From: JAJDNS01 sp963578825
GTDB lineage: Bacteria > Acidobacteriota > Vicinamibacteria > Fen-336
Length of the DNA: 64,000 nucleotides
NCBI GenBank assembly: GCA_963578825.1
Contig: CAUZDW010000002.1
Location: 112,421-176,420 of the forward strand
Reading direction: 5' to 3'
Shown here: positions 11,005-18,809 of the stretch, one piece after another
Position numbering within the stretch: position 1 is the first letter of the stretch
Layout of the letters: every line of letters starts with the position of its first letter
Made by a program: the position numbers and the translations under genes
Notes under the pieces: model-generated
Seen by the model: the letters and a program-made list of their open reading frames with translations, nothing else
Databases searched by the model: none
What the model was told of the DNA's origin: nothing

Positions 11005-13830
11005 GTGAAGAACGACCTCAGGGACGAGCCGATCGCAATTCGGGGCGCGCGGGTCCACAACCTCAAGGGGATCGACTGCGACATCCCCAGGAATCGCCTC
11101 GTCGTGATCACCGGTCCTTCCGGCTCGGGCAAGAGCAGCCTGGCCTTCGACACGATCTATGCCGAGGGACAGCGCCGCTTCGTGGAGAGTCTCTCCCCGT
11201 GGGCCCGGCAGTTCCTGGAACAGATGGAGAGGCCCGAGGTCGAGTCGGTGAGCGGGCTCTCGCCTGCGGTGGCCATCGAGCAGAGAACGACCGTGGCGCA
11301 CCCGCGCTCCACCGTCGGTACGGTCACGGAGATCTACGACCACCTGCGAGTCCTTTTCGCCACCCTGGGACGGGCACATTGCCCGAAGTGCGGCCACGGC
11401 ATCTCCTCTCAGAGCGCCGAGCAGATCGCCCAGCGTCTGCTGGCTCAGGCTCCCTCCGCCGTCGCCGTCATCGCAGCCCCGGTGGCCCGGGGACGCAAGG
11501 GCGGCTACCGCAAGGCGCTCGCCGCGGCGCGGGCTGCCGGGTTTCTCAGGGCCCGCATCGACGGTCAGGCCGCTCATCTCCACGAGCCGCCCCAGCTCAA
11601 CCCCCGCAAGGGGCACCGCATCGACGTGCTCGTCGACCGTCTTGCACTGCGCGAGGGAGCGGAGTCGCGCCTCAGAGCCAGCCTGGAGAAGGCCCTCGAC
11701 CTGGCGGGTGGCGTCGTTCTCGTGTCCATCGAAGGACACGGAGAGCGCCTGTACAGCCGAAAGCTGGCCTGCGCCCAGTGCGACGTCTCTGTCCCACCCC
11801 TCAGCCCCCGAGCGTTCTCCTTCAACAGCGCCCAGGGGGCCTGCCCGGGCTGCGACGGCCTCGGCCGGCGCTGGGTCGTCGACCCCTCCCGCGTGATCCC
11901 GGACGAGAGCCGCAGCGTCCTGGAAGGAGCCATTCGCCCATGGCATCGCCACGGGCCTCGGCTCCTGCGGGACGCTCTGGAAGGGGTGGCGGCTCGCCAG
12001 GGGTTCTTCCTCGAGACCCCGGTGAGCGATCTTCCCAGGAAGGCCCGCGGGGTGTTGCTCAACGGCGACGACGAAGGCTTCCCCGGGGTCGTCCCGTATC
12101 TGCGTCGCCGGATGGAGCGCCTGCTCCACCTGGACCCCTCGCCGTCCGACGAGGAGGGTCACGACGGCGGAGAAGCCTTCGACGATCTTCGGCCCTACCT
12201 GACCGAGGAAGCATGCAAGTCCTGCAAGGGAACGCGGCTGCGCCCGGAGAGCCTTGCGGTTCGGGTGAGCGACAAGTCCCTGGCGGACATCGTCCGGTTG
12301 CCCCTGGCCGAGGCACCCGAGACCCTTCGCTCACTGTCGTTCGACGAGCGCGAGCGCCCGGTGGGCGAGCGGCTCGTCGGGGAGATGCTGGGTCGCCTGG
12401 ACGTTCTCCTTTCGCTGGGCCTCGGCTACCTCACCCTCGACCGTGCCACGACGTCGCTCTCAGGAGGTGAGGCCCACCGTCTCCGGCTCGCCACGCAGAT
12501 CGGCGCCCGCATGCAGGGGCTCCTCTACGTGCTCGACGAGCCCTCGGTGGGGCTGCATCAGAGGGACAACGCCAGGCTGATCGAGACGCTTCGATCGATC
12601 CGCGACGCCGGCAACACCGTCATCGTGGTCGAGCACGACGAGGACACGATCCGAGCGGCCGACTGGGTGGTCGATCTCGGCGAGGGGGCGGGCGCCCAGG
12701 GTGGGAAGCTCATGTACGCGGGTCCCCCGGACTTGATGGACGGTAGCCTCACCGGGCGGTACCTGCGGGGCGAGCTGGAGATACCGGTACCGCAGACACG
12801 CCGCGCCCCGGAGCGGGCCCTCAGGATTCTCGGCGCCCGAGCCCGAAACCTTCGGGACATCGACGCGACCATCCCTCTCGGGGCGCTCACGGCCGTGACG
12901 GGTGTGTCCGGGGCAGGCAAGTCCACGCTGGTCGAGGACGTCCTTCACCGCGCACTCGCTCGCCGGCTCTACCGCGCAGCCGCCGAGCCCGGAGCCCACA
13001 GGGAGATCGAGGGCCTCGACGAGATCGACAAGGTCGTGGCTATCGACCAGAGCCCGATCGGCCGGACGCCCCGCTCCAACCCCGCCACGTACACCGGGGC
13101 CTTCGCCTTCATTCGGGAGATGTTCTCTCTCGTGCCCGAGGCCCGGGCTCGCGGGTACCGTCCCGGCCGTTTCTCCTTCAACGTGAAGGGGGGTCGGTGC
13201 GAGAGCTGCCAGGGGGACGGCGTCCGCCGGGTGGAGATGCACTTCCTCCCGGATGTGTTCGTGCAGTGCGAGTCGTGCCGCGGCCGGCGGTACTCTCGGG
13301 AGACACTCGAGATCCTCTACCATGGTCGGAGCATCGCCGATGTTCTGGAGATGAGCGTCGACGAAGCCCGGGAGACCCTGGCGTCTCACCCCCACCTGGC
13401 GCGCCTCCTTGGCACGCTGAGCGAAGTCGGTCTGGGCTATCTGCGGCTGGGTCAAAGCGCCGCGACCCTGTCCGGCGGCGAGGCCCAGCGGGTCAAGCTC
13501 GCCCGGGAGCTGGGCCGCCGGGAAACGGGACGCACCCTCTATCTGCTCGACGAGCCCACGACGGGGCTCCACATCGACGACGTCCGACGCCTCCTCGACG
13601 TCCTGGCGCGCCTCGTCGAAGCGGGCAACACGGTCGTGGTCATCGAGCACAACCTCGACGTGATCAAGTGCGCGGACTGGGTCATCGACCTGGGTCCCGA
13701 GGCCGGCGCCGGGGGCGGCAGGGTCGTGACCAGCGGGACACCGGAGGCCGTGGCCCGCTCCCGCCGCAGCCATACGGCACGTTACCTGCGGCCCGCCCTG
13801 AAGCGGCATTCACAGCGCCGCGGGGCCTGA
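11005..13830 (+). CDS. uvrA: excinuclease ABC subunit A
   Basis: 941-residue tandem ABC ATPase that detects bulky DNA lesions and loads UvrB. The first Walker A is GPSGSGKSS near residue 38 and the second is GVSGAGKST in the C-terminal half. ABC signatures are SLSGGEAHRLRLA and TLSGGEAQRVKLA; the Walker B segments are YVLDEPSVGLH and YLLDEPTTGLH. Zinc-module cysteines appear in LACAQCD/CPGCDG and CESCQGDG/CESCRGRRY. PRSNPATYTGAF is a strong UvrA signature. The GTG at 11005 (MKNDLRDEPIAIRGARVHNL) fits the family N-terminus. Length is normal. It is transcribed divergently from the TPR gene. Confidence 0.96.
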   Translation: MKNDLRDEPIAIRGARVHNLKGIDCDIPRNRLVVITGPSGSGKSSLAFDTIYAEGQRRFVESLSPWARQFLEQMERPEVESVSGLSPAVAIEQRTTVAHPRSTVGTVTEIYDHLRVLFATLGRAHCPKCGHGISSQSAEQIAQRLLAQAPSAVAVIAAPVARGRKGGYRKALAAARAAGFLRARIDGQAAHLHEPPQLNPRKGHRIDVLVDRLALREGAESRLRASLEKALDLAGGVVLVSIEGHGERLYSRKLACAQCDVSVPPLSPRAFSFNSAQGACPGCDGLGRRWVVDPSRVIPDESRSVLEGAIRPWHRHGPRLLRDALEGVAARQGFFLETPVSDLPRKARGVLLNGDDEGFPGVVPYLRRRMERLLHLDPSPSDEEGHDGGEAFDDLRPYLTEEACKSCKGTRLRPESLAVRVSDKSLADIVRLPLAEAPETLRSLSFDERERPVGERLVGEMLGRLDVLLSLGLGYLTLDRATTSLSGGEAHRLRLATQIGARMQGLLYVLDEPSVGLHQRDNARLIETLRSIRDAGNTVIVVEHDEDTIRAADWVVDLGEGAGAQGGKLMYAGPPDLMDGSLTGRYLRGELEIPVPQTRRAPERALRILGARARNLRDIDATIPLGALTAVTGVSGAGKSTLVEDVLHRALARRLYRAAAEPGAHREIEGLDEIDKVVAIDQSPIGRTPRSNPATYTGAFAFIREMFSLVPEARARGYRPGRFSFNVKGGRCESCQGDGVRRVEMHFLPDVFVQCESCRGRRYSRETLEILYHGRSIADVLEMSVDEARETLASHPHLARLLGTLSEVGLGYLRLGQSAATLSGGEAQRVKLARELGRRETGRTLYLLDEPTTGLHIDDVRRLLDVLARLVEAGNTVVVIEHNLDVIKCADWVIDLGPEAGAGGGRVVTSGTPEAVARSRRSHTARYLRPALKRHSQRRGA

Positions 13831-13864
13831 GAGCCGCGTCGCTGCGCCGTCGAGTGTGGCTGAC

Positions 13865-13895
13865 CAACCACGCTCCGGTGTCCCAGGCGTGGTTG
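13865..13895 (+). repeat. inverted repeat/hairpin between uvrA and lpxC
   Basis: CAACCACGC (13865-13873) and GCGTGGTTG (13887-13895) form a perfect 9-bp stem around a 13-nt loop; a third partial copy (CGACCACGC) follows at 13898-13906. There is no T-tract, so it is not a classical intrinsic terminator. It lies in the 214-bp gap after uvrA, which otherwise shows only a small TGCCC/GGGCA hairpin near 13988 and no gene. Confidence 0.6.
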
Positions 13896-14044
13896 TTCGA
13901 CCACGCACCCTTTGGCCCCGTGATCCCAGAAGGCCTTTGTTCATCAGCACTTGGACCAGGAGCCGGGTTGGCATCGGTGTTGCTTTGCCCGCATGGGGCA
14001 TCGCCGTGCATTGTTTGGAGCGGTCGCCCGGGCGCCAAGGCAAC

Positions 14045-14962
14045 ATGGGATACCGACGAACACTGAGGCGAGAGGTCGCATGCACGGGGATTGGCCTTCA
14101 TTCCGGCCGACCCGTTCGTCTTCGTCTGCGGCCCGCACCCGCCGAGCATGGCATCCGTTTCCTCCGCTCCGACGTGGGGGTCGAGATCCCGGCGACCCTC
14201 AAGTACCTGGGCGGGCAGGATCACGCGACGACTCTCACCCGCGACGGCGTCTCCATAGGCACGGTCGAGCACTTGCTTGCTGCCCTGGGCGCCCTCGGCG
14301 TGGACGACGTCCTCGTCGACGTGGACTCTCACGAGGTGCCCGTTCTCGACGGCAGCGCAGGCCCGTTCGTCATGCTTCTCCACGAGGCGGGTCTCAAGCC
14401 GTTGGCAGTCCCCCGCCTTTACATCAAGGTCCTCGAGCCGGTCGAGGTCGTGCGGGGAGCCAAGAGCGTTCGCCTCGTGCCAGGGAACCACTTCGAGGTG
14501 GCCTACGCCATCGGGTTCGATCACCCGCTGCTGCGGCACCAGTCCCTCTCGCTGCGGGTGACGCCCAGAAGCTTCACCGAGGCGATCGCCTCGGCTCGGA
14601 CATTCGGCTTCCTGCGGGAGGTCGAGATGCTGCGCAAGAGCGGCCTCGCTCTCGGCGGCAGCCTCGAGAATGCCGTGGTCATCGGGGAGACGGGCGTCCT
14701 GAACAACAAGCTGCGCTTCCCCGACGAGTTCGTGCGCCACAAGATCCTCGACGCTGTGGGAGACCTGACGCTTCTGGCCCACCCCCTCCTGGGACGTCTG
14801 GAGGCCACGAAAGCGGGTCACTCGCTGCACGCCGCGGTGGCCCAGAAGCTGATGGCGACGCCGGCCGCCTGGGAGCTCGTCCCGCGGCCCGGCATACCGG
14901 CTCTGGATGCGCCGGTGCCAGCGCCAGCGCCCGAACAAGGACTCCGCCCCGCCGAAGCCTGA
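14045..14962 (+). CDS. lpxC: UDP-3-O-acyl-N-acetylglucosamine deacetylase
   Basis: 305-residue zinc deacetylase that commits UDP-acyl-GlcNAc to lipid A synthesis, so the cell should make LPS or lipid A. ATG at 14045 (MGYRRTLRREVACTGIGLHS) matches the family start, with AAGG a few bases upstream; the longer open frame back to 13856 is not supported. The zinc-site motif is VEHLLAAL (His76), and the second ligand pair lies in FVRHKILDAVGDL. VPVLDGSAGPFV is also conserved. The C-terminus adds an Ala/Pro-rich tail. Other lipid A genes are not adjacent. It converges with the DUF1573 gene 7 nt away. Confidence 0.95.
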   Translation: MGYRRTLRREVACTGIGLHSGRPVRLRLRPAPAEHGIRFLRSDVGVEIPATLKYLGGQDHATTLTRDGVSIGTVEHLLAALGALGVDDVLVDVDSHEVPVLDGSAGPFVMLLHEAGLKPLAVPRLYIKVLEPVEVVRGAKSVRLVPGNHFEVAYAIGFDHPLLRHQSLSLRVTPRSFTEAIASARTFGFLREVEMLRKSGLALGGSLENAVVIGETGVLNNKLRFPDEFVRHKILDAVGDLTLLAHPLLGRLEATKAGHSLHAAVAQKLMATPAAWELVPRPGIPALDAPVPAPAPEQGLRPAEA

Positions 14963-14969
14963 GCGGTAT

Positions 14970-15356
14970 CTACTCGACGACGGTCGCGAGGAGGCGGATC
15001 TCCAGGAGTGGCGTGTCCGGGTCGTTCGAGCGCAGGAGGACGCGCTCCTCAACCCGACCGGGAACCCCTGGGGTCTCGAGGCCCACCCGCAAGGGCGTGG
15101 AGGCCCCCGGCTTGAGGAAGGGCTCCTCGACCTCCGCGCTGGTGCAGCGACACGACTTGGAGATGCGCTCGATCACGAGCGGTTCGTCGCCCAGGTTGCG
15201 CAGACGGAACTCCTTGCGGAGCGATCGCCCTGGGCGCACCTTGCCGAAGTCGAAGGTCGTGGGGTCGACTCTGATGCGGGGTCCTTCTGCCTCCTCGGCA
15301 AGAGCCGTGCCTCCCAGGGCCAGGCACAGACCGACGACTGCGAAGAGGCTTCTCAC
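14970..15356 (-). CDS. DUF1573-family exported protein
   Basis: 128 residues from a GTG start at 15356 that overlaps the previous stop (GTGA). A signal peptide is clear (VRSLFAVVGLCLALGGTALAEE, cleavage likely after ALA). The mature part shows the DUF1573 pattern TFDFGKVRPGRSLRKEFRLRN, then KSCRCTSAEV and LLRSNDPDTPLLEIRLLATV, an Ig-like/ASH-type fold found in secreted or periplasmic proteins. It is the last gene of a coupled run with an ECF sigma factor, a STAS protein and a small protein. Its molecular role is unknown; the CRC pair could bind or form a disulfide. Confidence 0.85.
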   Translation of the reverse strand: MRSLFAVVGLCLALGGTALAEEAEGPRIRVDPTTFDFGKVRPGRSLRKEFRLRNLGDEPLVIERISKSCRCTSAEVEEPFLKPGASTPLRVGLETPGVPGRVEERVLLRSNDPDTPLLEIRLLATVVE

Positions 15357-15661
15357 GACGACGTCCCGCTGGCGGCGCGTCCGCGGGGCTTCTTCTTTGA
15401 CTCCGTCAGTCGCCGCATGTAGGCGTCGAGCATCTCGTTCTCGTAGGTCACGGAGTTGAGGAAGAGGCTCTCGATCAGGTAGCGTCGGCGGTCCTCCTCG
15501 CTCATTTGGTCCACGAGACCTTCGATCTCCTTCATCATGTCCTCGAACGACCCCTTGAGCTGGAGGCGCAGCGTGACCTCTCGATAGAGCGCTTCGAGCA
15601 CACCGAGGAGGTCCCCGTCGAGCGCCAGCTCGTGTCCTGTGGAGAGACGGGCGCTGTTCAC
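15353..15661 (-). CDS. small conserved-looking protein of unknown function
   Basis: 102 residues from GTG at 15661, overlapping the STAS stop by 4 nt and the DUF1573 start by 4 nt. The overlaps on both sides are the main evidence that it is real. It is predicted helical and charged (FEDMMKEIEGLVDQMSEEDRRRYLIESL), with a basic C-terminal tail (ESKKKPRGRAASG). There is no signal peptide, transmembrane segment or recognisable domain. Because it sits between a STAS regulator and a secreted protein in a sigma-factor operon, a role as a partner or adaptor is plausible but is inference only. Confidence 0.7.
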   Translation of the reverse strand: MNSARLSTGHELALDGDLLGVLEALYREVTLRLQLKGSFEDMMKEIEGLVDQMSEEDRRRYLIESLFLNSVTYENEMLDAYMRRLTESKKKPRGRAASGTSS

Positions 15662-16020
15662 TGTTCCTCTCCCCCGGTCGCACCGAAGCCTGCCAGTGCC
15701 TCCTCTTCGTCCCGGTGGAGGGGGACGATCTTGTGGACGCCGGTCATGGAGATCATCGTCTCCACTCGCGGCTGTAGCCCCGAGAGACGGAGAGCACCGC
15801 CCTTCTCCTGCAGGAGCCGGTGGATGTCCATGAGGCACCCGATCGACGCGCTGTCGAGATAGCCCACCGCCCCCAGATCGATGACAATCTTGCGTGCGCC
15901 CCCCTCCACCCGCTGCTGGACCTCGCTGAAGAAGGAGGACAACAACGGGTAGGTGAGCTTGGCCTCCTGGATGCGAACGAGGGTCACGTCGCCGCGAGCG
16001 TCGAACACGAGTTGCATCAC
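15658..16020 (-). CDS. STAS-domain protein (anti-anti-sigma factor type)
   Basis: 120 residues forming a single STAS domain: LVFDARGDVTLVRIQEAKL, KIVIDLGAVGYLDSASIGCL and a C-terminal GVHKIVPLHRDEEEAL. Ser57 and Ser59 in LDSASIG lie where SpoIIAA/RsbV-type proteins are phosphorylated by an anti-sigma kinase. In that family the unphosphorylated form captures the kinase and frees a sigma factor. The start codon is GTG at 16020 (overlapping the sigma stop) or the adjacent ATG. No RsbW/SpoIIAB-like kinase or PP2C phosphatase is in the window, so partners must be elsewhere. Confidence 0.9.
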   Translation of the reverse strand: MMQLVFDARGDVTLVRIQEAKLTYPLLSSFFSEVQQRVEGGARKIVIDLGAVGYLDSASIGCLMDIHRLLQEKGGALRLSGLQPRVETMISMTGVHKIVPLHRDEEEALAGFGATGGEEQ

Positions 16021-16694
16021 CTCACCTCCCGCCGGCCGGCCCTCGTACGACCGCGGGGCCGCCGGCCCGGCTGCTGCGCCCGCCGCAAGAGCCGCGCCAG
16101 CTCCTCCCGCCCTCGGTTGATACGGCTCTTCACCGTGCCCTCTGGAAGAGCCAGCTCGGTCGCCATCTCGTTGTAGGTCAGCCCCTGCAGGTCGCGGAGG
16201 ATCACAGCCTCCCTCAGCTTGCCGGGGAGCTGGTCCAGCCCCTCCCGCATCAGGCTCCGCCGGTCCTGGTCCTCCAGGGCCCGGTAGGGGTTTCCGTAGG
16301 AAGCCGGAGCGAGGTCGAACGCAAGCGCGTCCTCGACCAGCACCTCCTTCTCCCGCTTCCTGGCCCGATAGTGGTCGATGCAGTAGTTTCGTGCGACGCT
16401 GGAGAGCCAGGCGCTGAAGTCGGCATCCCGATGGAACTTCTCCAGGCTCTTGAAGACCTTGAGGAATATCTCCTGGGTCAGGTCCTCGGCTTCATCGTGC
16501 TTCCCGGTGAACTTGTAGGCGATGTGGAAGACCCTGCGCCGGAAGCGCACGATCACCATCTCCCAGGCCGCATCGTCCTTCCCCAGGCATCGCTCGATGA
16601 GCTCCGTGTCTGAAGGGGAGATCTTCCCGTCGTGCAAGGGCCTCGCTCCTGCGGCAGGCTGCGACGTCACGATTGTCGCCGGGAGAGAAATCAT
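16017..16694 (-). CDS. ECF-family RNA polymerase sigma factor
   Basis: 225 residues with sigma region 2 (YKFTGKHDEAEDLTQEIFLKV, FHRDADFSAWLSSVARNYCIDHY) and region 4 (LPGKLREAVILRDLQGLTY, LPEGTVKSRINRGREELARL). The long N-terminal extension and highly basic C-terminal tail (RRAQQPGRRPRGRTRAGRR) are unusual for a ~180-residue ECF factor; the true start could be somewhat downstream. It is translationally coupled to the STAS gene. No anti-sigma factor with a zinc or membrane domain is adjacent, which is atypical. It redirects RNA polymerase to a stress or envelope regulon that cannot be predicted here. Confidence 0.9.
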   Translation of the reverse strand: MISLPATIVTSQPAAGARPLHDGKISPSDTELIERCLGKDDAAWEMVIVRFRRRVFHIAYKFTGKHDEAEDLTQEIFLKVFKSLEKFHRDADFSAWLSSVARNYCIDHYRARKREKEVLVEDALAFDLAPASYGNPYRALEDQDRRSLMREGLDQLPGKLREAVILRDLQGLTYNEMATELALPEGTVKSRINRGREELARLLRRAQQPGRRPRGRTRAGRREVR

Positions 16695-16731
16695 AGAGGC
16701 TCTGCCGCGAGCGGGTCAATCAGCGCCGGTG

Positions 16732-17601
16732 TCACTTCTTGTCAACTTCTGGGCGCCCGGCCGCCGTCCACGCAGTGTACCAATAGCTGGCCGTGTCCTC
16801 GGCGGCGTGAGAGAGGCGTTCGCGAAGAATCGGACCTGCGCGGCGTGCGAAGTCGTCGAAGTAGTACGCGCTGTATCCGCTCTTTCCCCGCGCCGCCAGC
16901 GCGTCCAGATAGAGGACGTTGTCGACCCAGACGTAGGTCTCGAGCATGACGGAGAAAACGTACTCCTGGGGCTTGTCGAGGAAATTGGCGGCGTCGGAGC
17001 GGAGCTTCAGGTCCTTGCCCATGGCCTGTGGCAGCCTCTCGGTGAGACGCAGCCAGAGCCCGTGCTGGCCCGTGTTCTGCCCGTCGAAATTACGAGTCAG
17101 ATTGAGGGGGCCGTTCAGATCGATCATGAAGCCGGCCATCTCGTCGGAGCCGAGAAGGATCTCCCCCTTGTCCTGGGCGCGGTAGGCATCGAGGAGCCGG
17201 TTGTAAGATGCGTGTACCAGCCAGGGAAGGCGGCCCACCTTCTCGGCCTCCTCTCCGAACTTCGACTTGAGCGCCTTCTCCGAGCGGGGGAGCCCCTTGA
17301 AGGGGAAAGGCAACAGGCGATCGACCTGGAACCGCCGGTCCGGCCCCCGCTCGGGGAAGTCGGGCTCCGGCCCCTGGGACGGCATCTCCATCCTGTGGTC
17401 CTTGTAGAACTTCTTGAGCCGCTTCGGCAGGGCGTCGATGGCCTCTTCGACAACGACCCGGTGGGCGAGCTCCAGCAGCTGTGCTCGAGCGTCCCTCTCG
17501 GGTCGACGGCCTCCGGGCTGTGCCCCCGCGGGAATGACCCCGACCGTGACGCTCACCAGGCCCACGGCCAGAGCCGCGATGGCAGTGCTTGTTGCCCTCA
17601 T
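16732..17601 (-). CDS. secreted protein, possibly S1/P1-nuclease-like helical fold
   Basis: 289 residues, ATG at 17601 preceded by a strong AAAGGAGG eight bases upstream. A Sec signal peptide is clear (hydrophobic AIAALAVGLVSVTVGV, cleavage near AGA-QP). The central region (LPWLVHASYNRLLDAY, DLNGPLNLTRNFDGQNTGQH) resembles the DxHxPLH segment of S1/P1 nucleases and zinc phospholipase C-like proteins, but the usual metal-binding His residues are Asn (DLNGPLN). So the fold assignment is tentative and metal catalysis doubtful. It lies 37 nt upstream of the ECF sigma gene and 23 nt after comF. A periplasmic or extracellular role is likely. Confidence 0.65.
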   Translation of the reverse strand: MRATSTAIAALAVGLVSVTVGVIPAGAQPGGRRPERDARAQLLELAHRVVVEEAIDALPKRLKKFYKDHRMEMPSQGPEPDFPERGPDRRFQVDRLLPFPFKGLPRSEKALKSKFGEEAEKVGRLPWLVHASYNRLLDAYRAQDKGEILLGSDEMAGFMIDLNGPLNLTRNFDGQNTGQHGLWLRLTERLPQAMGKDLKLRSDAANFLDKPQEYVFSVMLETYVWVDNVLYLDALAARGKSGYSAYYFDDFARRAGPILRERLSHAAEDTASYWYTAWTAAGRPEVDKK

Positions 17602-17624
17602 GTCCACGACCTCCTTTGCCTGCT

Positions 17625-18364
17625 CTAGACCACCCGGGCCACCGAGAGCAACCGCACCTCCCAGGCTCCCGCCTCCTTCAGCATACGTGCACACGCGTGA
17701 GCCGTCGCCCCGGTCGTCAAGACATCGTCCACGAGAGTCACGACACGTCTGGCCACGAGCCCGCGCCGACGCACGGCGAACGCCTCGGCGACGTTTCTGC
17801 GTCTCGCGGCAGCGGAGAGCCCAGCTTGCGGAGGGTGTCCTTCCGACGCACGAGCGCCCGGTCGCCACAGGGCCGCCCGGTCCGACGCCCCAGCTCCTCG
17901 GCGAGGAGCGCCGCCTGGTTGAAGCCCCTCTCCCTGAGCCTGCGCGGATGCAGCGGAACCGGTACGAGGACGTGGCTCCCCTCGACCAGCGCCCGGACCC
18001 GCTCGTCCTCGAGAAGCATGCCGGCGAGCCGACCGGCAACGCGCCGTCGCCCCCGGTACTTCAGCTCGTGGATGACGACACGCAGCGGCCCCTCGTAGGG
18101 CCCGAGGCTCACGCCTGCGCTCAGGGGCTGGCGACCACGCCGGCATCTCCCACAGCTGGACCCTCCCGGAGACATGGGAAGACCGCAGCGGCACGACGGT
18201 GTCTGATGCCTCGGTACGGCTTGCCAGCACGGGCCGCACAACGGTCCGCGGGTCGGCTGGGCGAGGGGACGCTCGCAAGCGGGGCACCTCGCCGGGAAGA
18301 CGACGGTCAGGATCGGCTCGACGAACCTGCGTGCGGCGGCGGCGGCGGCGGTCGTGAGACTCAT
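17625..18364 (-). pseudogene. comF: ComF-family phosphoribosyltransferase, frameshifted
   Basis: The N-terminal frame starts at ATG 18364 (MSLTTAAAAAARRF), carries a zinc-finger (CPACERPL, CGPCW, CRCG, CGRC), then LGPYEGPLRVVIHELKYRGR and HVLVPVPLHPRRLRERGFNQA, typical of ComF. After RRKDTLR the expected continuation is in another frame, which reads QAGLSAAARRRNVAEAF and VVTLVDDVLTTGATAHAC, the PRPP-binding motif. One missing C near 17833-17835 would restore DTPPQAGLS. Either the gene is broken or the base was lost in sequencing or assembly. ComF proteins act in DNA uptake; dprA lies about 9 kb away. It is 20 nt downstream of the DksA-like gene. Confidence 0.85.
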
Positions 18365-18384
18365 GGGGTGACAGGCGCTCGCGG

Positions 18385-18738
18385 CTAGAGCAACCCTATC
18401 TCCTGCTTCTCCTGGCACTTGATGCAAAGCGTCGCCCATGGCACGGCCTGGAGTCTCTTGAGGTTCAACGAATCCTCACACGACGCACACACTCCGTAGC
18501 ACCGAGCCTGCATGCGCGACAGCGCTTCGTCCACCTGGCGGAGAAGCTTCCGCTCGGAGCTGGACAGGCTGAACAGGAACTCTTTCGTGTAGGAGTCTGC
18601 CGCCTGGTCGGCGATGTCCTGTGAAGACTCGCCGTTGGCCTCCTTGCCGTAGTTCTTGTTCTTCGTGAACGCCTCGAGGATCTCCTCCTTCTTGACCTTC
18701 AGCCTCTCGCGAAACACTGCGATCTTCTTCTTGTCCAT
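18385..18738 (-). CDS. DksA/TraR-type C4 zinc-finger protein
   Basis: 117 residues. ATG at 18738 (MDKKKIAVFRERLKVKKEEI) has AAGGA upstream; the longer frame to 18972 is a shadow of the neighbouring gene. An N-terminal coiled coil (RLKVKKEEILEAFTKN, LLRQVDEALSRMQ) precedes a C4 zinc finger (CYGVCASC ... LCIKCQE), and DIADQAADSYTKEF resembles the acidic coiled-coil tip of DksA. DksA-type proteins enter the RNA polymerase secondary channel and mediate ppGpp responses. It follows the sigma54-type activator after 71 nt and precedes comF by 20 nt. Whether it is the main DksA or a paralogue cannot be decided here. Confidence 0.88.
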   Translation of the reverse strand: MDKKKIAVFRERLKVKKEEILEAFTKNKNYGKEANGESSQDIADQAADSYTKEFLFSLSSSERKLLRQVDEALSRMQARCYGVCASCEDSLNLKRLQAVPWATLCIKCQEKQEIGLL

Positions 18739-18809
18739 GAGCTGTCCTTCCCTCAAGCCCGGACTACTCGCCCGGACCTTCTGCTGCGACGCGCGATAGT
18801 GCGCCGGGG

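Noticed and set aside
13856..14044. N-terminal extension of LpxC
   Set aside because: The extra 63 codons read through the hairpin and have no LpxC similarity; ATG 14045 matches the family start.
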